64,000 bases of DNA from Paguma larvata (taxonomy: Eukaryota; Chordata; Mammalia; Carnivora; Viverridae), in NCBI GenBank assembly GCA_030068075.1, contig CM057829.1, positions 83,319,132 to 83,383,131 of the forward strand. The letters are read 5' to 3'. The translations under genes were made by a program, and so were the position numbers. Below the pieces are notes generated by a model. It worked only from the letters and a program-made list of their open reading frames with translations. It was not told the DNA's origin and searched no databases. Each line of letters begins with the position of its first letter. Positions within the stretch are counted from its first letter, which is position 1. Shown here in pieces: positions 50,657-60,277 of the stretch.

Positions 50657-50859
50657 GGGGTGCCTGGGTGGCTCAGTCCGTAAAGCGGCCGACTTCGGCT
50701 CAGGTCATGATCTCGCCGTCTGTGAGTTCGAGCCCCGCGTTGGGCTCTGTGCTGACAGCGTAGAGCCTGGAGCCTGCTTCGGATTCTGTGTCTCCCTCTC
50801 TCTGTCCTACTCCTGCTCACGCTCTGTCTCTATGTCTCAAAAATAAATAAACGTTAAAA
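50657..50859 (+). mobile_element. Young felid CAN-SINE with intact promoter boxes
   Basis: Head 'ggggtgcctgggtggctcag', and many CpGs kept (gcggccgacttcggctc, tctcgccgtc, gttcgagccccgcg), which indicates a recent insertion. Flanks aaaaattgcaca (50645-50656) and aaaaactgcaca (50860-50871) form a duplication with one mismatch. Frames across it on both strands are not genes. Confidence 0.96.
50669..50734 (+). promoter_or_regulatory. Internal RNA polymerase III promoter of the SINE (A and B boxes)
   Basis: An A-box-like 'tggctcagtccg' lies at 50669-50680 and a B-box-like 'gagttcgagcc' at 50724-50734, spaced as in tRNA-derived SINEs. Whether it is transcribed cannot be told from sequence. Confidence 0.65.
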
Positions 50860-50871
50860 AAAAACTGCACA

Positions 50872-51273
50872 TTATTTTTCCTCAAAATCAATCATAAATT
50901 TCTAAAATGCAATAAACCTACGTGAGTATGTCCTAGTGATCATTAGCTATTGAGTATAGCTAGGACACTCAAATTATAAAAAAATAAAATAAAATTATTC
51001 TTCTATTTCAATGTTTAAACCATGAATTATAGAAGTAAATCTACCATTTGGGGATTCCATTGTGCTTACCACTGATAATTTTTGGATCACATGTGTCACA
51101 CTGTATATTATGAAAGAGTGACTGATGCTCTATGGGTCAATGGTAAGTGGCTTGCGGCAATATATAGACATCTTCAAGCTTGGTTTCATTAAGCAATTTC
51201 ATGTGCATTGATTACATTATTAAGTAAATATACACAATCTCAATATTAGTTTTATTTTCTCATTTTACTCTTC
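50872..51273. other. Short intergenic stretch
   Basis: Unique host DNA between two SINEs. Nothing recognised. Confidence 0.5.
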
Positions 51274-51288
51274 GCTTATACTAAATTT

Positions 51289-51501
51289 CTTTTAAAAAAA
51301 TTTTAATGTTTATTTATTCTTGAGAGAGAGACAGAGAGACAGAGCATGAGAGGGGGAGAGGCAGAGCAAGAGAGGGACACAGAATCCAAAGCAGGCTCCA
51401 GCTGTCAGCACAGAGTCTGATGAGGGGCTCAAACTCATCAACTGTGAGATCATGACCTGAGTCAGTCGGACACTTAACCAAATGAGCCACTCAGGTGCCC
51501 C
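51289..51501 (-). mobile_element. Felid CAN-SINE, inverted
   Basis: GA-rich middle, 'aagcaggctccagctgtcag' (with a small deletion compared with its neighbours) and head end 'gagccactcaggtgcccc'. Flanks gcttatactaaa at 51274 and 51503 match exactly over 12 bases. Confidence 0.95.
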
Positions 51502-51514
51502 TGCTTATACTAAA

Positions 51515-52224
51515 ATTTAATGTCCTCTATGAAGAGAGTCCTGTGGCAAATTTGGAATATCTTTAGGAATATTTTAGGAACACATTTTAAGAGTTTCTTA
51601 GGAATTTGTGTTCCTCTTTACTAAGAATTACTTCCTCAATATGTCCCCAAATGACATATATAAGAAAATATTCACTTAAAATGACTTTTTTTGGAGAAAT
51701 AACCCTTCCAATAATGGCTATAAAACCATTACCTTTAGTCTTATTTTTGAATTTTTACCTACTAGTATTTTTTTTCAAGGCAGAGACTGTTCATGTTAAG
51801 CATCAATTAAAGGAAAGTATAAAGAAAGAAAAATAATTCTTCAGTAGACTCTTTTTGAGGTCTCTGAATGCTTACATACTGAACAATACTTTCTTTAGCA
51901 TATAGAAGACATATATGAAATAGTGTCACTTTGGTAAGTGAGATGTTGAAAAACCTTATTAAAATATATAGGCTGGAAGAGAGGGGGAATAGAAAGTACT
52001 GGTAAAATCTAGTTCAAAATTTGAAAATAAATTTTAATGATATACAGACACATACATACAGATGTATGCATATGCACACTGAAATTAAATTTGCATTGGC
52101 CCAATAGGTAGACTTAGTTGACTTAAACTTTAAACACTGCTCGTTTTGTGAAATTATTGGTAGCAATGCATTTATCAAGAGCTTTATAGATTCCAAATGA
52201 TCTATTATGCAATACAGAAATTAT
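51515..52224. other. Intergenic DNA, no gene seen
   Basis: Nothing recognisable. The 76-codon frame at 51606-51836 has no feature. Confidence 0.45.
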
Positions 52225-52375
52225 TGCAAATCCATAAAATTGGTTTCATTTCCTTTTGATGCATAAGAAACTAAAGTCCAGAAACTTAAGTGACATTCAT
52301 ACCCAAAGTTATGTCATTAATTAGTGGTGGATCCAAACTAAGGTTTTCCAACTCCCAGGTTGTTACTTTATCTAA
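52225..52375 (-). mobile_element. MIR SINE fragment, inverted
   Basis: 'catttccttttgatgcataag', 'aaactaaagtccagaaactt', 'taattagtggtggatccaaa' and a 'caactcccaggttgttac' end are the inverted MIR core and tRNA-side part. Confidence 0.65.
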
Positions 52376-52857
52376 AAATAATTAAATATTATCTTATAAA
52401 ATCCACTAAAATCTATAGTGTTCTATTTGCATAAACTACATTTATGAATATACATATATAGGTATTGAATATAGCATTAGCCTCTAATATATATTTAATA
52501 TTAATAGGTAAATAGGTAACAAACTCAGTCGAAAATGCAACAAATGGCATAAAGAAAAAAATGAAAATTAAAGCCAAAATAATTTATACCAACATGCTTA
52601 TCATGGCTGTATTATAATTTATGCTACATTAAAAAGTTTCAAAATTATGCGACAGCCAGTACAATCCTGGTCTTTAGTGTTTCAAGGGATCCTTCAGTGT
52701 TTAGTGTTTAGGCAGCATTATTCAGCCAAAAGTCATTTATATTTTATTTAATCCTAGGCAAACTGAAATAACGGACTTTTTTAAATTTCTGAAAATTTAT
52801 TAATGTTCTTTGACACTACAGATGCTCTTACAAATAAAAGATTATGACGTGGTATAT
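52376..52857. other. Intergenic DNA, no gene seen
   Basis: AT-rich sequence with no recognised feature. Confidence 0.45.
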
Positions 52858-53047
52858 ACTTTTGCTGTTTTATTTTTAATTTTATTTTATTATTATTTTT
52901 TAATTTTATAATAGTTTATTTTCAAATTGGTTTACATATAACACCCAGTGTTCATCCCAACATGTGCCCTTTTTAATGCCCATCACCCCCTCTCCCCCCT
53001 CCCTCATCCCCCTTGCCCTCAGTTTTTTCTTAGTCTTTGAGAGTCTC

Positions 53048-53749
53048 TTATGTTTTATCTCCCTCCCTCTCTGTGTCTTTTTTTTCTTTCCCCTCTTCCC
53101 CTCCCCCTGGTTTTTGCTTAGTCTCACAAAGTCCACCTATTCGTGGAAACATATGGTATCTGTCTTTTTCTGACTGACTTATTTCACTTAACATAATACC
53201 CTCCAGTTCCATCCATCTGGCTACACATGGCCAGATTTCATTTTTTCTTATTGCCACGTAGTAGTCCATTGTATATAAGTACCATAACTTCTTTATCCAT
53301 TTGTCAGTTGATGGGCACTTGGTCTCTTTCCATGATTTGGCTATTGTCGAAAGTGCTGCTATGAACATTGGGGTACACGTGCTCCTATGCATCAGCATTC
53401 CTGTGTCTCTTGGGTAGATTCCTAGCAGTGCTATTGCTGGATCATAGGGTAGCTCTATTTTCATTTTTTTGAGGAATCTCCACACCGTTTTCCAGAGTGG
53501 TTGCACCAGTTTGCATTCCCACCAACAGTATAGGAGGGTGCCTACTTCTCCACATCCTTGCCAGCATCTATAGTTTCCTGATTTGTTCATTTTAGCCACT
53601 CTGACTGGTGTGAGGTGGTATCGCAGTGTGGTTTTGATTTGTATTTCCCTGATGATGAGAGACATTGAGCATCGTTTCATGTGTCTGTTGGCCATCTGAA
53701 TGTCCTCTTTGGAGAAGTGTCTATTCATATCTTCCGCCCATTTCTTCAC
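53048..53749 (-). pseudogene. L1 ORF2 C-terminal end with zinc-knuckle-like motif
   Basis: 233-codon open piece continuing ORF2 after a frame change. It has the C-x3-C-x7-H-x4-C type motif of L1 ORF2, but the histidine codon is tat/tac-type here (53528-53530), giving '[10 protein letters not shown]'. The plus-strand L1 at 56.5 kb keeps histidine at this place. The ORF2 proper ends before the last 50 or so residues, which are read from 3' UTR. Confidence 0.9.
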
Positions 53750-54740
53750 TGGATTGTTTGTTTTTCGGGTGTGGAGTTTGGTTAAGTTCTTTATAAATTT
53801 TAGATATTAGTCCTTTATCCGATATTTCATTTGCAATGATCTTTTCCCATTCTGTTGGTTGCCTACTCGTTTTGTTGGTTGTTTCTTTTGCCGTGCAGAA
53901 GCTTTTTATCTTGATGAGGTCCCAATAGTTCATCTTTGCTTTTAATTCCCTTGCCTTTGGAGACGTGTTGAGTAAGAAATTGGTGCGTCTTAGGTCAAAG
54001 AGGCTTTTTCCTGCTTTCTCCTCTAGGATTTTGACGGTTTCCTGTCTCACATTCAGATCTTTTATCCATTTAGAATTTATTTTTGTGAGTGGTGTAAGAA
54101 AGTGGTCTAGTTTCATTCTTTTGCATGTTGCTGTCCAATTCTCCCAGCACCATTTGTTAAAGAGGCTGTCTTTTTTCCATTGGATACATTTTCCCGCTTT
54201 GTCAAAGATTAGTTGGCCATATACTTGCGGGTCCATTTCTGAGTTTTCTATTCTATTCCATTGGTCTATGTGTCTGTTTTTGTGCCAATACCATACAGTC
54301 TTGATGACTACCGCTTTGTAGTAGAGGCTAAAGTCTGGGATTGTGATGCCTCCCGCCTTGGTTTTGTTCTTCAGTATTATTTTGGCTATTCGAGGTCTTT
54401 TGTGGTTCCATACAAATTTTAGGATTGTTTGCTCTAGTTTTGAGAAGAATGCTGGTGCAATTTTGATTGGGATTGCATTGAATGTGTAGATTGCTTTGGG
54501 TAGTATTGGCATTTTAACGATATTTATTCTTCCAATCCATGAGCATGGGATGTTTTTCCATTTCCTTGTGTCTTCCTCAATTTCCTTCATCAGTTTTTTA
54601 TAGTTTTCAGTGTAGAGGTCTTTCACATCTTTGGTTAGGTTTATTCCTAGGTATTTTATGGTTTTTGGTGCAATTGTGAAAGGGATTAGCTTCTTTATTT
54701 CTCTTTCTGCTGCTTCATTGTTGGTGTATAGAAATGCCAC
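53721..54740 (-). pseudogene. L1 ORF2 C-terminal half, open for 339 codons
   Basis: The longest reading frame in the window. It covers the part of L1 ORF2 just after the reverse transcriptase active site, including '[19 protein letters not shown]' near its start and '[19 protein letters not shown]' at mid-length. A frameshift separates it from the upstream reverse transcriptase piece (near 54.8 kb) and another from the downstream piece (near 53.73 kb). It lacks an own start and belongs to a truncated element. The good preservation shows that the insertion is recent compared with the 19-23 kb L1. Confidence 0.93.
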
Positions 54741-54815
54741 CGATTTCTGTACATTGATTTTGTATCCTGCAACTTTGCTGAAATCATGAATCAGTTCTAG
54801 TAGGCTTTTGGTGGA

Positions 54816-55130
54816 TTACGTCGGGTTTTCCGTGTAAAGTATCATGACATCTGCAAAAAGTGAAAGTTTGACTTCCTCCTTGCCAATCTTGATGCCTTTT
54901 ATTTTGTTTTGTTGTCTGACTGCTGATGCTAAGACTTCCAACACTATGTTAAATAGCAGTGGCGAGAGTGGACATCCCTGTCGTGTTCCTGATCTCAGGG
55001 GGAAGGCTTTCAATTTTTCCCCATTGAGGATGATATTAGCTGTTACTTTTGCTGTTTTAAAAGTAAAGCATAGACATGTGTCTCTGGGACTGTCACAGAA
55101 GTATTGGACAGAACTGTTGATCAACCTCAT
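54816..55130 (-). pseudogene. L1 reverse transcriptase fragment with altered FADD box
   Basis: The first 25 or so codons are flanking host DNA. L1 sequence starts at about 55044 and contains '[20 protein letters not shown]' and then the active-site block. The second aspartate of FADD is valine (codon at 54846-54848), a single A-to-T change on the coding strand. This alone would disable reverse transcription. Confidence 0.88.
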
Positions 55131-55694
55131 TCCACTAGAGCAATCTCAATATTACAGAGAAGGGTGAAAATGTTATCTTTAACACTTATGAACAAAGACC
55201 AACAAAGACATAGTCAGTTGAAATAGATCAGAATTATGTTTCATGACTGGCATGTTCTTAAAAACACAAAGTAGCACTTTTTTGTTTTACTTAAAAGCAT
55301 CTAGGTTTGCTTCCATTTTGTTCAAACATTAAAAATATGGGATCCTGCTAAGTATTCAGAAGGAACAGATTTAAAGCAATGGCAGACTTCAGTTTGCAAG
55401 AAGTTCAGCATTTATAGCAGTTAGGAGAGTTGAAGCTGAAACTTTCTTTGAAGCTACTCAATATATATCTGAAACTGACAGGATAGAAACATAGGAAAGA
55501 TAAATTGAAGACTATTATGTTAACATATAATAAGAAATAAGCATATAGTAAGAATAATAGAAGTAAAGGGAGTTGAAATATAAATTTTCTTCATGTGTGA
55601 AAATGACTATACTCACTTAAGAGCTGTATGATGACTTGGCTGCTCATAGATACAATGATCTTTTGGTATTTTACTGTAAAAAGTTATGAATCTA
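55060..55694. other. Host spacer between the two head-to-head L1s
   Basis: Unique-looking DNA of about 0.64 kb. No gene or repeat recognised. Confidence 0.5.
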
Positions 55695-55752
55695 GTTTCT
55701 TGTACCATATAATGTCTATGGTATACCATAGACATTATATGGTACAAGAAAC
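55695..55752. repeat. Perfect 58-bp palindrome
   Basis: Two 29-base arms with no spacer. The axis lies between 55723 and 55724, and the outermost bases are gtttcttgtaccat on the left and atggtacaagaaac on the right. The right arm overlaps the target duplication of the L1 that begins at about 55758. Confidence 0.98.
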
Positions 55753-55811
55753 ATAAACTATGGCACACGAACAGACACATAGACCAAAGGAATACAATAG
55801 AGAACCCAGAA

Positions 55812-56258
55812 ATGGACCCACAAGCATATGGCCAACTAATCTCTGACAAAGCAGGAAAGAATATCCAATGGAAAAAAGACAGCCTCTTTAACAAATGGTG
55901 CTGGGAGGACTGGGCAGCAACATGCAGAAGAATGAAAGTAGATCACTTTCTTTCACCACTCACAAAAATAAACTCAAAATGGATGAAGGACCTGAATGTG
56001 AGACAGGAAACCATCAAAATCCTAGAGGAGAAAGCAGAAAAAAACCTTTTTGACCTGAGCCACAGCAATTTCCTATGTGATACATCTCCAGAGGCCAGGG
56101 AATTAAAAACAAAAATGAACTCTTGGGACCTCATCAAGATAAAAAACTTCTGCATGGCAAAGGAAACAACCAACAAAACTAATAGACAACCGACGAAATG
56201 GGAAAAGATAATTGCAAATTATGTATCAGATAAAGGACTCGTATCTAAAAATCTATAA
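55812..56258 (+). pseudogene. L1 ORF2 C-terminal fragment, 148 codons
   Basis: Aligns with the part of the minus-strand L1 at about 53.8-54.2 kb, for example 'MDPQAYGQLISDKAGK' and '[20 protein letters not shown]'. Its frame ends at a stop at 56256-56258, and the following ORF2 pieces lie in other frames. No function is expected. Confidence 0.9.
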
Positions 56259-56297
56259 AGAACTTACCAAATCCACACCCGAAAAACGAATAATCCA

Positions 56298-56555
56298 GTG
56301 AAGAAATGGGCAGAAGATATGAATAGACACTTCTCCAAAGATGACATCCAGATGGCCAACAGACACATGAAACGATGCTCAAAGTCACTCATCATCAGGG
56401 AAATACAAATCAAAACCACACTGACATGCCACCTCACACTGGTTAGAGTGGCTAAAATGGATAAATCAGGAAACTATAGATGCTGGCAAGGATGTGGAGA
56501 AGCAGGCACCCTCCTACACTGTTGGTGGGAATGCAAACTAGTGCAGCCGCTCTGA
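56298..56555 (+). pseudogene. L1 ORF2 terminal fragment with zinc-knuckle-like motif
   Basis: 85-codon piece containing '[18 protein letters not shown]', the intact C-x3-C-x7-H-x4-C pattern of L1 ORF2, then a stop in place of a tryptophan codon after 'KLVQPL'. Confidence 0.9.
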
Positions 56556-57136
56556 AAAATGGTGTGGAGGTTCCTCAAGAAAATGCAAAAAGAACTACCC
56601 TATGACCCAGCAATAGCACTGCTAGGAATCTACCCAAGAGACACAGGACTGCTGATGCATAGGGGCACATGTACCCCAATGTTCATAGCAGCACTTTGAC
56701 AATAGCCAAATCATGGAAAGAGACTAAGTGTCCATGAGCTGATGAATGGATAAAGAAGATATATACACAATGGAATACTATGCAGCAATGAGAAAGAATG
56801 AAATCTGGCCATGTGTGGCAACATGGATGGAACTGGAGGGTATTATGCTAAGTGAAACAAGTCATTCAGAGAAAGACAGATACCATATGTTTCCACACAC
56901 GCATAGGTGGATTTTGAGAGACTTAGCAGAAAATCATGGGTGAGGGGAAGAGGGGAAAGGAAAAGAGACACAGAGAGGGAGGGAGACAAAACATAAGAGA
57001 CTCTCCAAGATTAAGAATAAACTGAAGGGTCAGGGGGGTGTGGGAGGGGGAAGAGTGGGTGACGGGCACAGAGGAGGGCACTTGTTGGGATGAGCACTGG
57101 GTGTTTTATTGAAACCAATTTGACAATAAATTATTA

Positions 57137-57139
57137 AAA

Positions 57140-57170
<31 letters not shown>

Positions 57171-57172
57171 AC
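57137..57172. repeat. (AAAT)n microsatellite from the L1 tail
   Basis: About eight AAAT units that grew from the A-rich tail of the L1. Confidence 0.95.
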
Positions 57173-57270
57173 AAAATTTTAAAAATTAGTAAGTCAATAT
57201 TTTATATTGGTATGGTAAATGACAATTTAAAAAAAGAAATATAAAATAAGTATGGTACAAGAAATATAAA

Positions 57271-58170
57271 AATAATTCTGATAGATAATCATCTTGGAGC
57301 TTTCTTGGTTTTCTACTCTAAAGGCGTCCATGTTTTGAACATATAGTACTCTAAATAAAATGATAAAGAGAATCTGCATCTCTATTATATGAATATTTAA
57401 TATTAACTTCATTATTAATCCACACTATTATATTCGTACAGAATGTGAACTTAAGTATGTGGAAACTAAAAAAATTAGAAATAAAATTTCAATATTGCCA
57501 TTCTGTTTTCCACGGACCACTCTGTACTATTAGGAAGTGTACAACCACCTTTCTGAGGACTTCTGGTCTACTCCTAATATCAAGGTGGAATTCAATGGAA
57601 TATGGGTCAGGACCAAAATAGTCTACTCTGGGGAGTTATATACTAAAATGCTGTCAGAGGTCTGAAAAGGAGTTAACTCTCCCTTATCCTCTAAGATGGA
57701 AGTGTTGTTGAATTGACTCCTAATGTGAATATAGTGGATTCTCTAATGTCTTATAAATTTGGCCTCTATATTCCATTCCAGTCTTTTCATTCTATGGTCA
57801 CTACTACTATAATTGGGCAGTTAATACTTCTGAAAATCATACATCAGTTGTTAGCATAAAAAGTAGTAATGACAACCCTTGGGCCAACTTACCACATAAT
57901 AACTATATGAGTATAATGATTCTCTCAATAGGATATAAGAGCTGTCAGTGGAAAAGTAAATGTTTTCAATTGTATACTCTGATTTCCTTGGCTAAAGAAC
58001 ATTTTCCCCATTTGGTTGGATTTGTTTTGCAGTCTTAGCCAAGGTTTGAGTCCCTACTTGTTAGGGCACTCTTAAGGTAAATTCCTCATTAAAATAAACA
58101 TTATAAGATCATAAAGTCATCTCAGATTTCTACTGAGTACACTTAATAGCATATTTTTGTATGTGTCCTA
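57271..58170. other. Intergenic DNA, no gene seen
   Basis: 57500-58060 is fairly GC-balanced and might be an old LTR or other repeat that I cannot name. Confidence 0.4.
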
Positions 58171-58173
58171 TGC

Positions 58174-58292
58174 AGTGGTTTTTGAACTTCAATACACATA
58201 CAATTCTGATTCAGTAGTCTGCTTTTCTAACAATATCCCAGATAACATAAATGCTATTGGCCCATGAATCACAGTTTGAGTAGCATGGTCCT
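58174..58292 (+). mobile_element. MER5A-like hAT element, shortened
   Basis: Starts 'cagtggtttttgaacttc', has 'ctgattcagtagtctgc' and 'gcttttctaacaatatccc', and ends with 'cacagtttgagtagca', as in the hAT-Charlie relic MER5A. The internal part is partly deleted. Confidence 0.7.
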
Positions 58293-58884
58293 AAGCAATC
58301 TTTGCCAGCAGCTTTTGATCACTCAGTAGGGGACTATGTAGACAGGTGTACATGTGGTGGCATTTATTATACAGTAAAGGTAGAAATGGTAGAATTTGCA
58401 AAAGGATTAATGTCTCATTATAAAATTGAGAAACTGATGAAGTATGAATCCCAGTTTCAATTAAATCTTACTAGAAATTGACCAAATAATTAACCATGGT
58501 AGGGATCAAGAGAAATAAGATGATTTTAATGAGTACCCATTGTAGTTTAATATGTTTTCAAAAATTTTTGTCTAATTTGAGTCATCAGAATAAAAAAATT
58601 CTAGCTTAGATCTTCTTTTTCAAACAGTATGTAAGTTATCGCAGAAAAGAATAAATTTTTGGCAACTTCTTATAGATTTTAGTTTCTCTACCATTACTCT
58701 AGCAACTCATCAAATCCTTTACATATATTTGATTTGATCATTCTACTTAATTAAGCATGTATAATGCCTAGATTTATTTTCATATTGAGTTAAAAGGGGA
58801 TTTCTGGAGTTAAGGGAACATACATACTTATAACTAAATCAATATTCAAAAAGTGGGTATCATTTATTACTACCCACTATTGCA
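58293..58884. other. Intergenic DNA, no gene seen
   Basis: AT-rich, nothing recognised. Confidence 0.45.
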
Positions 58885-59130
58885 CAAGATGGCAAATTAT
58901 GATCCATGGGTCTACTCTAACCTGCAGCCTGCTTTTATAAATAAAGTTTTATTGGGACACAGTCATGCCCATTTATTTACATTTTCTCTACAGCCGCTTT
59001 CCCACTACAATGGTAGAGTCAGATAGTTGCAACAGTGACTATATGGCCTGCAAAGCCTAAAATACTATCTGGCCATTTACAAAAACAAAAAACAAACAAA
59101 CAAAAAAGGTTTGCATAGCTCTGCTGCACA
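58885..59130 (-). mobile_element. Non-autonomous hAT-type DNA transposon
   Basis: Carries the widespread mammalian segment 'aataaagttttattgggaca', then 'cagccgctttcccactacaa', 'tatggcctgcaaagcctaaa' and 'tatctggccatttac', with an (AAAC)n expansion (59080-59106) before the end 'aggtttgcatagctctgc'. I know it as a MER-type hAT relic but cannot assign the exact name. The strand is given by the usual consensus and is tentative. Confidence 0.7.
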
Positions 59131-59679
59131 CTCATATAAAATATTATCAAATAATAAAATGCACTCCCTATATTACTATTCTAAAATACTCTCTATATAT
59201 GAGAGAATTCTAGAGATAATAATGTAAGTGTAATTACAACTTATATTTAGCATGAGGTACTATTCTAAGTGCCTATGTAATAAATTTGTGGTCCTTGAGG
59301 AGTCTGGATTATATGCCGGTGTTATATATTTCCTTCTAGTGAGACCACGTTTTTATTTTTCCTTCTTATGAGTCTGCTGAAAAGAAAACTAATAGTCTTT
59401 ACCACTTATTACATTAAGTAAGTAGTGAAGCACTTTACATACAAAAGAACTTGATTCAATGGGACCCTGTAGGTGTCACCCAAGAGAAAAATGTATTTTG
59501 TGGTGATTTCATGAGCGTGTCAGTGTTTGATCTGACATTATAGATCCATTGTTTATAGCCTGAAATGGAATCTATGAGTTGAAATTTTGTTTCTGAGGTA
59601 ACAAAAGATAAAGTCCTTGACCCCAGTAGTTGCTTTGTTTAGTCTTTTATATAATTTGTGCAAAGCTAAATGGTCTACA
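59131..59679. other. Intergenic DNA, no gene seen
   Basis: Weak MIR-like words near 59230-59460 only. Confidence 0.4.
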
Positions 59680-59712
59680 GCACACACACACACACACACA
59701 CGCACACACACA
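59680..59712. repeat. (CA)n microsatellite
   Basis: CA repeat with one CG break at 59701-59702. Confidence 0.95.
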
Positions 59713-60022
59713 ATCCACAATGTTTGGTAACAAAGATCTAGACTCACCGTGATCCCTTTAGCAGCTATACATAACACTAGCACTTAGTGTACAAGTCAGG
59801 CATAATGTGAAATTAGTATATAAAAGCTATTATAGTAGTATCATTTCTTCATGTCTTCAATTTCCTTATGTGTAAAAAGTGCAAACCAGAGCAGCAAATG
59901 GTAGCTCTGTCTGTGTGCTAGAATTTTCCAGAAAGCTTTAAAATAACAATGATGTCCTGGACCCATTTGCAACTAATTAAATCAGAAAAATTGAGTAGTT
60001 TTAACATGAGATAGGGTTTAGA
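59713..60022. other. Intergenic DNA, no gene seen
   Basis: Unique-looking host DNA before the SINE. Nothing recognised. Confidence 0.45.
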
Positions 60023-60033
60023 ATTATCAGGCT

Positions 60034-60266
60034 TGGTGTGTCTGGGTGGCTCAGTCAGTTAAGCGATCGACTTTAGTTCAGGTCATGATCTCCCAGTTCG
60101 TGGGTTCAAGCCCCGAGTCAGGCTCTGTGCTGACAACTCAGAGCCTGGAGCCTGTTTCAGATTCTGTGTCTCCCTCTCTCTCTGCCCCTTCCCCACTTGA
60201 AGTCTGCATCTCTCTCCCTCTCTCTCTTCTCTCTCAAAAATAAACATTAAAAATTTAAAAAAATAT
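60034..60266 (+). mobile_element. Felid CAN-SINE
   Basis: Head 'tgtgtctgggtggctcagtc', B-box-like 'gtgggttcaagcc', felid middle, long CT tract and 'caaaaataaacattaaaaat' tail. Flanks attatcaggct (60023-60033) and attattaggct (60267-60277) form an 11-bp duplication with one mismatch. Confidence 0.95.
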
Positions 60267-60277
60267 ATTATTAGGCT

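Larger units (their letters stand above)
52858..55059 (-). mobile_element. Young 5'-truncated L1 with perfect target duplication
   Basis: The insertion (about 52873-55044) has a perfect 15-bp duplication, acttttgctgtttta (52858-52872 and 55045-55059). On the minus strand it runs from within reverse transcriptase to the 3' UTR, about 2.17 kb. The 3' UTR is G-rich on the coding strand (C-rich on the plus strand at 52980-53110). Long open pieces remain. The truncation removes ORF1, the endonuclease and half of reverse transcriptase, so it cannot move by itself. Confidence 0.97.
55738..57270 (+). mobile_element. Young 5'-truncated L1, sense, with extra 3' sequence
   Basis: The L1 runs from about 55758 (mid ORF2) to an A-rich/(AAAT)n tail at about 57170. 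Its 3' UTR holds the G-rich stretch (56938-57062). A 20-base direct repeat, tatggtacaagaaacataaa at 55738-55757 and a copy with one change at 57251-57270, looks like the target duplication. If so, the insertion includes about 80 bases beyond the L1 tail (57171-57250). ORF2 is broken into pieces at 55812-56258, 56298-56555 and 56746-56943. Confidence 0.9.

Noticed and set aside
50657..50740. tRNA-like sequence with A and B boxes
   Set aside because: It is the head of a SINE, without a foldable full tRNA cloverleaf, so not a tRNA gene.
53965..54321. 118-codon plus-strand frame
   Set aside because: It is the antisense shadow of the L1 ORF2 on the minus strand. The frames at 20473-20763 and 21318-21641 are the same kind of shadow in the older L1.
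55613..55894. 93-codon minus-strand frame across the palindrome
   Set aside because: It joins antisense L1 sequence with host DNA through the palindrome. No protein feature.
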